Positions 1 to 5,855 of a stretch of 5,877 bases of DNA are shown here, piece after piece. The stretch is from Chlamydiia bacterium. Its GTDB lineage: Bacteria; Chlamydiota; Chlamydiia; Chlamydiales; JACKPQ01. Each line of letters starts with the position of its first letter. Positions within the stretch are counted from its first letter, which is position 1. The stretch is from positions 1 through 5,877 of the forward strand of contig JAUILX010000072.1 in NCBI GenBank assembly GCA_030433395.1, read 5' to 3'. The position numbers and the translations under genes were made by a program. Under the pieces are notes generated by a model, which was not told the origin of the DNA, searched no databases, and was given only the letters and a program-made list of their open reading frames with translations.

Positions 1-17
1 AGCTCGCCGTCCCAGAA

Positions 18-45
18 TTGAGGCATTTGCAGAAACACATATTAT
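18..45 (+). promoter_or_regulatory. Candidate sigma70-like promoter upstream of the DUF4143 ATPase
   Basis: A TTGAGG hexamer at 18-23 lies 16 bp before TATTAT at 40-45, which would start transcription near base 52 and give an untranslated leader of about 58 bases before the ATG at 110. A second, perfect TATAAT lies at 47-52 but has no well-placed -35 box; TTGCAG at 27-32 is only 14 bp away. In DNA this AT-rich such matches arise easily by chance, so the promoter is tentative. Confidence 0.3.
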
Positions 46-109
46 TTATAATCAATAGATTGCAAATTTAAGATTGACAAATCTAAAGTTCTATCTTACA
101 ATTGTCAAT

Positions 110-1315
110 ATGATACCACGGCATATAAAGAGCAAAATTCTTAAGTACTCTCAAGAATACCCTATTCTTGCTCTTGTGGGCCCTAGACAAAGCGGTAAGA
201 CGACGCTTGTTAAAAACCTATTTCCAAAATATAAGTACATATCCCTTGAAAATCTTGATTATCGCACTCGTGCAAGTAAAGACCCTCGTGGGTTTCTCTC
301 AGATTTTGGTCCCTATTTAATTTTAGACGAAGTTCAACGAGTCCCAGAGCTATTTGCTTATCTGCAGGAACTTGTAGATACAAACCAGGATCCAGCCCAA
401 TATATTTTAACAGGATCTTCTCAGTTTCTTCTTATTGAAAAAATCACCCAATCGCTTGCTGGAAGGATTGTTACTTTTAAGCTTTATCCACTTACGTTTA
501 ATGAGCTGCAATTTTATAAAGAGGATGCAGCATACGATACAATCTTTCAGAAAATTCATCCTAGCCAAAAAGTGGTAAAGCAGGCAGATCTTTACGAGAT
601 TATTTGGAAGGGGTTATATCCAAAGGTACATGCGAAAAAAATTGACAGTTATAAATGGTATGAGAACTATTTGCTTACCTATGTTGAAAGAGATGTTAGG
701 TCTTTGCTGAACATAAAAAACCTGCGAATGTTTGAGCAGTTTCTATTGCTTTGTGCAGCTCAATCAGGCCAGCTTATTAACTATGCCAACTTCAGTAATG
801 CATTAGGTATTTCATTACCGACCGTTAAAGAATGGATTTCGATCCTAGAAACAAGTGGCTTGATTTATATTTTGCCTCCCTATTTTAAGAACTTTTCCAA
901 GCGAGTTGTTAAAAGCCCAAAAATGTATTTTGTAGATACAGGGTTGCTCTGTCATTTGCTCTCTATTCGTACAATTGATCAACTTAAAGTCCATCCCTTA
1001 CTTGGGCATATTTTTGAAACTTTTATCGTTAGTGAGTGCTTTAAAAGATTTCATAATATTGGTGAACGTCCACCACTTTACTTCTGGAATGATCAGTCAC
1101 AGAGTGAAATTGACTTGCTCATAGATACTGGAGCGTCATGCTTTCCTGTTGAAATTAAGTTGTCCCAGTCGTTTAATCCAGATTTTAAAAAGACAATACA
1201 GCAGTGGATGCAGCTTAAAGGGAACGCTGCTGAAAAAGGGCTCATTATCTATTGTGGTCAGGATCAACTTGCAAGGTCAGAATCCATACGGGTCGCCCCT
1301 TGGTATTTGCTTTAA
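110..1315 (+). CDS. AAA family ATPase with C-terminal DUF4143 (PD-(D/E)XK-like) domain
   Basis: This is a 401-residue cytoplasmic ATPase of the widespread bacterial and archaeal AAA/DUF4143 family, whose cellular role is largely unknown. The N-terminal AAA domain shows Walker A GPRQSGKTT at residues 24-32, Walker B LILDEVQ at 70-76, a sensor-1-like ILTGSSQF at 99-106 and the family's SLAGR at 115-119. A winged-helix-like linker follows around residues 200-280 (LGISLPTVKEWISILETSGL). The C-terminal domain carries a nuclease-fold signature: E303 in FETF, D335 in EIDLLI and E348-x-K350 in VEIK. All key residues are present and no frame is broken. I chose the ATG at 110 because family members typically begin with MIPR; a TTG at 74 in the same frame would add 12 unconserved residues. 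Neither start has a clear Shine-Dalgarno site. The family often occurs as orphan or mobile accessory genes, sometimes discussed as toxin- or defence-like, and this cannot be decided here. The gene is AT-richer than htpG and the transporter. Confidence 0.9.
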   Translation: MIPRHIKSKILKYSQEYPILALVGPRQSGKTTLVKNLFPKYKYISLENLDYRTRASKDPRGFLSDFGPYLILDEVQRVPELFAYLQELVDTNQDPAQYILTGSSQFLLIEKITQSLAGRIVTFKLYPLTFNELQFYKEDAAYDTIFQKIHPSQKVVKQADLYEIIWKGLYPKVHAKKIDSYKWYENYLLTYVERDVRSLLNIKNLRMFEQFLLLCAAQSGQLINYANFSNALGISLPTVKEWISILETSGLIYILPPYFKNFSKRVVKSPKMYFVDTGLLCHLLSIRTIDQLKVHPLLGHIFETFIVSECFKRFHNIGERPPLYFWNDQSQSEIDLLIDTGASCFPVEIKLSQSFNPDFKKTIQQWMQLKGNAAEKGLIIYCGQDQLARSESIRVAPWYLL

Positions 1316-1420
1316 GCAGTTCCGTAACAATTTAATTATTAGCACTATATAAACTAATATAAATTAATTGAATAATATGTTATAATTATTAATATAATAC
1401 TAACATTTAATTAAGATAAT
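1316..1420. other. Very AT-rich intergenic spacer
   Basis: This 105-bp gap separates two rightward genes. Bases 1321-1420 contain only 13 G or C in 100 by direct count. It holds several overlapping TATAAT-like hexamers and AT-only imperfect palindromes around 1380-1400, but no GC-rich hairpin followed by a T run, so no intrinsic terminator for the ATPase gene is visible. It most likely carries the kinase promoter. Confidence 0.6.
1368..1398 (+). promoter_or_regulatory. Candidate promoter of the protein kinase gene
   Basis: TTGAAT at 1368-1373 precedes a perfect TATAAT at 1393-1398 with a long 19-bp spacer, putting the transcript start near 1405 and leaving a short leader before the ATG at 1421. 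Another TATAAT lies at 1381-1386 without a suitable -35 box. The 13% GC background makes chance matches likely, but the gap size and the absence of a coupled upstream gene support a separate promoter somewhere here. Confidence 0.35.
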
Positions 1421-2563
1421 ATGAGTTTAATTTTAGATAATTTATTTGGTGATATTTTTACCAAAACTAATAATTCTAGAAGTCATGATTTGTTCAGATT
1501 TGATGAAGATCTATTTCAGCCGATTCAAAAGGTTGCAAAAAAAGCTATTTCCAAGCCTACTGAGCCTAAGTCACTTGCAGGTCGAATTGCTCAAGCTGCT
1601 AACATTAAAGGGTTTGATGAGGCAAGCGCGCTAGCTGCCCACAAAGCTGCAACGAATGTCTTTGTTTCAAGCAACCACATTAAACTGGACAAGACTAGCT
1701 TAAGCCTGCTTGATCTATCCTCTGCCTACGTCATTCATACGCATGATCAAGAGATTGGCTTTGGGGGCTTTAATATTGTCAAACACGCAACACTTGTCGA
1801 GAAGCAAAAAGGTGAGTGGAACGTGACAAAAGTTGCAATGAGAAAGCCTCATACCGATGGCTCAGCCCTTACCTATTCTGAAGGTCTAGCGCTGTTAAAG
1901 GAGATCGACTCTAAGTGCCTAGATAAGCCTCTTTATGTTTTTACTCCAGATGGCAAAAAAAGTGAATATACTCTTTCTCCTTTAGCTATTGGTGATATGG
2001 AGTCTGCACCTCATGAGTATTTGCTCAAGATCACTAGAGATGTTGCTCAAGGTTTAGCTGATTTACACGAGCACGACTTAATTCACCGCGATGTCAAACC
2101 TGCTAATGTTTTAGTTTATGGAGACAGCGCAAAATTATCTGATTTAGACGATGTCATGGTGCCAGATGGCAAGGTGCATCCTCACATTGGAACTGTAGGC
2201 TACATCGCACCGGAAGTTCTTCGCTCAAAGGTAGAAGAAAACAACGATGTGTTTTCGATTCAAACTAAAGCTTCTGACGCCTTTGCTCTCGGCGTGATTT
2301 TGATGGATGTTTCGCATCAGCTTATCAATGCCGAGCTAGGTAACGATTATTACGCTTCATGCATGAAGGATGAAAAATCTGATACCAAGAACGGATATCA
2401 GGTGATGTCATCTATGACGGAAGATTCTATATTCCTTGAAATGAAATCACCTGAAGTTGTGCAAGAGCTAAGAGCTATGGGTAAAAAGCTTGTCTCTAGC
2501 GATCCTGACGCTCGTCCACCTGTTAGCGAGGCCGCGATGTTACTTAACAAGCTGTGTCAATAA
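1421..2563 (+). CDS. Eukaryotic-like Ser/Thr protein kinase, soluble, with ~100-residue N-terminal extension
   Basis: This 380-residue protein should transfer ATP phosphate to Ser/Thr residues of an unknown target. The kinase domain spans about residues 104-379. Visible motifs in order are the glycine-rich loop IGFGGFNIV (112-120), VAMRK (138-142), a probable helix-C E154, catalytic loop HRDVKPAN (222-229, with D224, K226 and N229), DLD (241-243) in place of DFG, APE (263-265), subdomain IX D286/G291 and the closing R365 in DARP. The catalytic base and metal-binding Asp are intact. Two features are unusual: the VAIK lysine position holds Arg141, with Lys142 next to it, and the DFG glycine is Asp243. 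The N-terminal 100 residues are polar (Asn/Ser-rich start, then Lys/Ala-rich) and match no domain I recognise. There is no membrane helix and no PASTA repeat, unlike the PrkC/PknB receptor kinases. It could be a housekeeping regulator or a secreted effector; the latter is inference only. The ATG has only a weak AAGA upstream (1413-1416). Its 3' end overlaps htpG tail to tail. Confidence 0.88.
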   Translation: MSLILDNLFGDIFTKTNNSRSHDLFRFDEDLFQPIQKVAKKAISKPTEPKSLAGRIAQAANIKGFDEASALAAHKAATNVFVSSNHIKLDKTSLSLLDLSSAYVIHTHDQEIGFGGFNIVKHATLVEKQKGEWNVTKVAMRKPHTDGSALTYSEGLALLKEIDSKCLDKPLYVFTPDGKKSEYTLSPLAIGDMESAPHEYLLKITRDVAQGLADLHEHDLIHRDVKPANVLVYGDSAKLSDLDDVMVPDGKVHPHIGTVGYIAPEVLRSKVEENNDVFSIQTKASDAFALGVILMDVSHQLINAELGNDYYASCMKDEKSDTKNGYQVMSSMTEDSIFLEMKSPEVVQELRAMGKKLVSSDPDARPPVSEAAMLLNKLCQ

Positions 2564-4315
2564 CTTATTGGCGCGCTCAATCAATCCTTGAATCTGATTG
2601 CCTTTAAGCTCTCTTTGTCCTAAAAGACTGAGCTCGTAAAGATGCTTTGTCAGCTCTTTTGCAAGGGGTTCATCTTTAGTTTTTGTTAAAGCTTCAATGA
2701 GCGGGCTATTTGTGTTTACAACAAAGGTGCGCTTATCAAACTGGGCGCCCATGTCTTGGCCATGCATTGACATAGTATCTCGCAAACGGCGAGTGTTTTC
2801 ATCAAACATGACAAAGGCTGGCAGGCTATCTTCGTGAAGGCTTTTGGCTTCGACATCAACGCCATCGAGTTGCTTGCGAAAAAAGTCAGCAATGTTTGCG
2901 CTTTGAGATTTGCCTGAATCGTCAAGCACAGATTTTTCCCGCTTTTCGTCCAGGATTGCATCATCGATAGATCCGTCAATACGTGTGAATTTCGCAGGGC
3001 TGCATTTTTGCTCCAGCATGCCAATCACGGGTGTATCAATTGTTGAAGTGGCTTTGAGAACTTCAATGCCTTTTGCTTTGTAAAGTGATAGCGTATGACT
3101 TTGCTCTTGTGAGGTGTAGAAAATTTTGTCTTTGTGTTTACTCTCACAGCGCTCGAGGTACTCGGTGATGGTGGTCCACTCGCCATCAGTGTTTTGAAAG
3201 ACCAAGATGTCGCTAACGCGCTCGTAGAATTTATCGTCTTGCAGGGCTCCAAGCTTGATGATAAGTTCGATATCGGGCCAACGCTTCAAAAAGTCTTCGC
3301 GCTCATTTTTGTATAGAGAGGAAAGCTTGTCGGCAACTTTTTTAGAGATATGGCTCATCAGTTGGCGTACATTGCGATCTACCTGGAGAGTTGAGCGGGA
3401 GACATTGAGTGGGATATCTGGGCTATCAATAGCGCCGCGTAGAACCATCAAATAATCGGGGATGATGTCTCTGCAGTTATCTGAAACAAACACGCGGTTG
3501 CAAAAGAGCTGGATAGCGTTTTTGTCGATGTCCATGCGGCGTGTGATTTTAGGGAAATACAAGATTCCCTGGAGGTGGAACGGGTAGTCTACGCTGAGAT
3601 GAATCCAGAAGATGGGGTCTTGGTCCATTGGATAGAGTTCTCGGTAAAAGTCAATGTACTCTTGATCTGTGCAATCGCTTGGGTTTTTTAGCCAAAGTGG
3701 CTCGCTTGGGTTAATGCGCTCCTCTCCAAGGAAAATCGGTGCTGATAGATAAGAGCAAAAGCGTTTAAGAACTTGTTTAAGCTTGCTCTCTTCTAAATAC
3801 TCTTCATCTTCGATGTGCAAAGTGATCGTTGTGCCGCGCGTTTCGCGTTTGCCTTCATCGAGAGTGTAATCTGAAGAGCCATCACAAAGCCAATGGGCCG
3901 CTTTTGCGCCTTTTTGATAGGAAAGAGTGTCAATTTCTACGGTGTGAGCTACCATGTAGCTTGAATAAAAGCCCAAGCCAAAGTGGCCGATGATTTGTTC
4001 GCTTGAGCTCTTATCTGAGTATTTTTCGATAAAGTCTTCAGCACCTGAGAAGGCGAGTTGCGCAATGTATTTTTCCACTTCTTCAGCTGTCATGCCAAGG
4101 CCTGTATCGCTGAAGGTGAGTGTTTTTTTCTCTTTATCGATTGTGACATCAATGCGATGCTCGCCCCCATCAACACCTAAAACATTGAGTTTTGCAATCG
4201 CATCACATGCATTTGAAATCAGCTCACGCACAAAAATCTCATGCTCGCTGTAGAGCCATTTTTTTAGAATAGGTAAAATATTTTCACTATGAATTTTGAG
4301 TTGTTTGGTAGTCAT
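2540..4315 (-). CDS. htpG: Molecular chaperone HtpG (bacterial Hsp90)
   Basis: HtpG is the cytosolic, dimeric, ATP-driven Hsp90 chaperone that helps client proteins fold, usually together with DnaK. This copy has 591 residues, slightly shorter than the 624 of E. coli. The N-terminal GHKL ATPase domain shows E31, N35 and D38 in ELISNACDAI, the DTGLGM box (70-75), the GHFGLGFYS lid/glycine box (110-118) and RGTTI (160-164). The middle domain has CNRVFVSD (272-279) and PLNVSR (302-307), whose R307 corresponds to the catalytic arginine (Arg336 in E. coli). The C-terminal dimerisation domain ends in an E. coli-like pattern (LLGQRELKG, then ERANKLL), so the protein is complete. The start is the ATG at 4315, where MTTKQ leads straight into the conserved Hsp90 N-terminus; an in-frame ATG at 4393 would add 26 unconserved Cys- and Phe-rich residues. 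That start is preceded by AGGAG and shares ATGA with the stop of the transporter gene, implying an operon and coupled translation. No heat-shock promoter is visible directly upstream. Confidence 0.97.
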   Translation of the reverse strand: MTTKQLKIHSENILPILKKWLYSEHEIFVRELISNACDAIAKLNVLGVDGGEHRIDVTIDKEKKTLTFSDTGLGMTAEEVEKYIAQLAFSGAEDFIEKYSDKSSSEQIIGHFGLGFYSSYMVAHTVEIDTLSYQKGAKAAHWLCDGSSDYTLDEGKRETRGTTITLHIEDEEYLEESKLKQVLKRFCSYLSAPIFLGEERINPSEPLWLKNPSDCTDQEYIDFYRELYPMDQDPIFWIHLSVDYPFHLQGILYFPKITRRMDIDKNAIQLFCNRVFVSDNCRDIIPDYLMVLRGAIDSPDIPLNVSRSTLQVDRNVRQLMSHISKKVADKLSSLYKNEREDFLKRWPDIELIIKLGALQDDKFYERVSDILVFQNTDGEWTTITEYLERCESKHKDKIFYTSQEQSHTLSLYKAKGIEVLKATSTIDTPVIGMLEQKCSPAKFTRIDGSIDDAILDEKREKSVLDDSGKSQSANIADFFRKQLDGVDVEAKSLHEDSLPAFVMFDENTRRLRDTMSMHGQDMGAQFDKRTFVVNTNSPLIEALTKTKDEPLAKELTKHLYELSLLGQRELKGNQIQGLIERANKLLTQLVK

Positions 4316-5670
4316 AAAGTTAAAACTCCTGCTTCTTGTAAAATGATTAAAATAACAACAACGGGTGCTACAAAACGCACAGCAAAAAGCCATGGTTTGT
4401 ACCAGATTTGTAGGGAAGTTCCTGCTGTGAACTCTTCGCGTACTTGTTTTTGGCAGATCACCCAGCCTACAAAAAAGGTGGTTAAAAGGCCTGCGAGCGG
4501 CATCAGCCAGCTCGATGTGATAAAATCCATCGTTGCGAAAAAGTCCATTCCGTAAATTTTATTCCAGTTAGCAAAGAGCGATTGTGTGCCAGATAAAGCG
4601 CTTGGAATGCCCAACACAAAAGCTGCTGCAGCAACAAAAAGTGTCGCTTTCTTTCTGGTGATGTTGAAATATTCGATGACGTTAGAGGCGAGCATCTCCA
4701 TTAAAGAAATAGAAGAGGTGAGGGCTGTGAAGACGAAGAGAGTGAAAAATAGCGTTGATAGGATCAACGTGCCTGGCAGTTTTGAAAAGAGCACGGGCAT
4801 GGTTTTAAAGACCAAGCCAGGTCCGCCCGCTGGCTCATAGCCAAAAGTGAAGACAATGGGGAAAATCATCAATGCAGAAAGTAGGCTAACAAGTACAGTC
4901 ATCAAGGCAACGATGCCAGCTGTGCGCGGAATATCTTCTGTGCGCCTCATATAGCTTCCATAGGTCAAAATAATACCGAGCGCCACGCTAAGAGTAAAGA
5001 AGGCCATGCCAAGGGCACTTAAGACAGTAGTTGGGGTTACAGCAGAAAAATCTGGGTAAAGAACAAAGCGCAGAGCTTTTGGAAATCCTTCAAGAGTTAA
5101 GCTAAATACAAATAAACCAAGAAGCATGACAAGGAGCATAGGCATTAAGATCTTGCTCCATTTTTCGATTCCCTTGCGCACGCCAGCGTAGACGACACCG
5201 ACATTGATCAATAAGAACAGAAAAAGCCAAAGCAAATTAATATCGCCCGATTCAAAAAGCGTGTCAAAGGTCCCGCTGATTTGGCTCGCATCGAGGCCTT
5301 TGGTGAATTGAGTGAGTGACATCAGGGTGTAGCTGACCCCCCAGCCCGATACGACAGCGTAAAAAGAGAGGATGATCAAGCAGCTTAATAGATTGAGCCA
5401 GCCGATGAAGCGCCACTTGCTTGACCCGCTAAGGTCGCTGTAGGCGAGCACAGCGCTCTTTTGGCTTTTACGTCCGACGATGAGCTCAGCAATAAAGACG
5501 GGCAGACCGATTGCAAAAGTAAAGATCAAATAGAGCAAAACGAAGGCTCCACCGCCATTTTGGCCAACGATGAAGGGGAATCGCCATAGGCTACCAACAC
5601 CGATAGCTGATCCGGCTGCGGCCATGATAAAGCCCAGTCTTGAGCCCCAGTGTTCGCGCGTGTGTTTCAT
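4312..5670 (-). CDS. Neurotransmitter:sodium symporter (NSS/SLC6) family transporter, 11-helix type
   Basis: This 452-residue inner-membrane protein belongs to the NSS family, which uses sodium to import amino acids (LeuT, MhsT, Tyt1). The N-terminus REHWGSRLGF aligns with LeuT without gaps through residue 43, so numbering is shared: the unwound helix 1 is AAAGSAIGVGSLWRFP (17-32), followed by NGGGAF (38-43) and E62 in helix 2. Eleven hydrophobic segments are visible, near 12-35, 41-65, 87-113, 145-163, 172-193, 212-237, 250-275, 296-330, 343-360, 385-405 and 430-450. Like MhsT and Tyt1 it lacks the twelfth helix of LeuT. Na2-site residues look intact (G20, I23, T318, S319). At the Na1 site T226 is kept, but Asn27 of LeuT is Ser27 and the helix-7 Asn286 position appears to be Thr258. 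The substrate cannot be named. The ATG at 5670 fits the family N-terminus; the only nearby GGAG is 14 bases away. It is the first gene of an operon with htpG. Confidence 0.93.
   Translation of the reverse strand: MKHTREHWGSRLGFIMAAAGSAIGVGSLWRFPFIVGQNGGGAFVLLYLIFTFAIGLPVFIAELIVGRKSQKSAVLAYSDLSGSSKWRFIGWLNLLSCLIILSFYAVVSGWGVSYTLMSLTQFTKGLDASQISGTFDTLFESGDINLLWLFLFLLINVGVVYAGVRKGIEKWSKILMPMLLVMLLGLFVFSLTLEGFPKALRFVLYPDFSAVTPTTVLSALGMAFFTLSVALGIILTYGSYMRRTEDIPRTAGIVALMTVLVSLLSALMIFPIVFTFGYEPAGGPGLVFKTMPVLFSKLPGTLILSTLFFTLFVFTALTSSISLMEMLASNVIEYFNITRKKATLFVAAAAFVLGIPSALSGTQSLFANWNKIYGMDFFATMDFITSSWLMPLAGLLTTFFVGWVICQKQVREEFTAGTSLQIWYKPWLFAVRFVAPVVVILIILQEAGVLTL
4326..4330 (-). promoter_or_regulatory. 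Shine-Dalgarno site of htpG inside the transporter 3' end
   Basis: Read on the minus strand this is AGGAG, 10 bases before the htpG ATG at 4315, within the last codons of the transporter. It decides the htpG start in favour of 4315 over the upstream in-frame ATG at 4393. With the ATGA stop/start overlap it allows both re-initiation and independent ribosome entry. Confidence 0.7.
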
Positions 5671-5678
5671 GAGATGCT

Positions 5679-5707
5679 AGGATACTCCATGGGAGGCAGA
5701 ATGTCAA
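5679..5707 (-). promoter_or_regulatory. Sigma70-type promoter of the NSS transporter-htpG operon
   Basis: On the minus strand a perfect TTGACA (5707-5702) is followed after exactly 17 bp by TATCCT (5684-5679), which matches TATAAT at four of six positions including the key TA and final T. Initiation is expected around 5672, only about two bases before the ATG at 5670, so the message would be nearly leaderless. No heat-shock (sigma32-type) promoter pattern was noticed, so htpG looks to be transcribed as a housekeeping passenger of this promoter. Confidence 0.6.
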
Positions 5708-5713
5708 TGAGCA

Positions 5714-5727
5714 GAATTTGGAAATTC
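5714..5727. promoter_or_regulatory. Palindromic candidate operator (GAATTT-GG-AAATTC)
   Basis: Perfect inverted repeat with 6-bp arms and a 2-bp centre, 6 bp upstream of the -35 box of the transporter promoter. A further pair, GCA at 5711-5713 and TGC at 5730-5732, flanks it with a 2-base offset. The symmetry and position suit a dimeric DNA-binding regulator, but AT-rich palindromes also occur by chance and no known box is recognised. Confidence 0.35.
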
Positions 5728-5737
5728 CTTGCAACAA

Positions 5738-5788
5738 CTCTAAAAAACACCCTCGTATTATTTATAGCTGCTAGAGAAAACACCCCCG
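5738..5788. repeat. Two imperfect 18-bp direct repeats, 33 bp apart
   Basis: Units at 5738-5755 and 5771-5788 match at 14 of 18 positions and share an exact AAAACACCC core followed by CG two bases later. Their start-to-start distance of 33 bp is close to three helical turns, which would place both on the same face of DNA. They lie between the two divergent starts and could be regulator sites; no known motif is recognised. Confidence 0.35.
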
Positions 5789-5795
5789 ACTTTTC

Positions 5796-5830
5796 TTGAC
5801 TTAACAATGAATAATTCTCCGCAATAGAGA
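5796..5830 (+). promoter_or_regulatory. Weak candidate promoter for the right-edge gene
   Basis: TTGACT at 5796-5801 overlaps TTAACA at 5801-5806. The best -10 partner for the latter is TAGAGA at 5825-5830 (18-bp spacer), a poor match; the former has no good -10 at 16-18 bp. Listed because a rightward gene seems to start at 5856 and a promoter is needed, but the exact elements are uncertain. Confidence 0.2.
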
Positions 5831-5832
5831 AT
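5814..5832. repeat. Short inverted repeat upstream of the right-edge gene
   Basis: ATTCTC at 5814-5819 and GAGAAT at 5827-5832 are perfect complements separated by 7 bases. It lies between the TTGACT box and the ribosome binding site of the rightward gene, so it could be an operator half-site pair or a weak leader hairpin. There is no T run, so it is not a terminator. Confidence 0.3.
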
Positions 5833-5855
5833 ATAAATCTAAGGATCAGGATATT

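Larger units (their letters stand above)
5671..5855. promoter_or_regulatory. Divergent control region between the transporter operon and the right-edge gene
   Basis: This 185-bp region has gene starts pointing away from it on both sides. It contains a consensus-like minus-strand promoter, a palindrome next to it, two direct repeats and a small inverted repeat near the rightward start. A weak reading frame across it on the minus strand (5667-5870, TTG start, no family resemblance) is judged not to be a gene. Confidence 0.6.

Noticed and set aside
2..58. Short open frame from the left edge to TAG at 56-58, possibly the tail of an upstream gene.
   Set aside because: Only 18 codons with no recognisable motif, and another frame is also open to 71, so it cannot be told from chance.
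74..109. TTG start adding 12 residues to the DUF4143 ATPase.
   Set aside because: Family members usually begin at MIPR, which is the ATG at 110; the added residues have no family support, although no Shine-Dalgarno site distinguishes the two.
1376..1402. AT-only imperfect palindrome before the kinase, considered as an operator or terminator.
   Set aside because: At 13% GC such symmetry is expected by chance and there is no GC stem.
2578..2600. CAATCA/TGATTG inverted repeat just after the kinase stop, considered as a terminator.
   Set aside because: The stem is short and AT-rich, the loop is 11 bases and no T run follows.
3134..3455. Plus-strand frames of 60-66 codons opposite htpG.
   Set aside because: They are antisense shadows of a conserved gene, with no ribosome site or recognisable domain.
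4316..4393. N-terminal extension of HtpG by 26 residues from an ATG at 4393.
   Set aside because: The extension is Cys/Phe-rich, does not resemble Hsp90, lies inside the transporter gene, and the ATG at 4315 has AGGAG and matches the family N-terminus.
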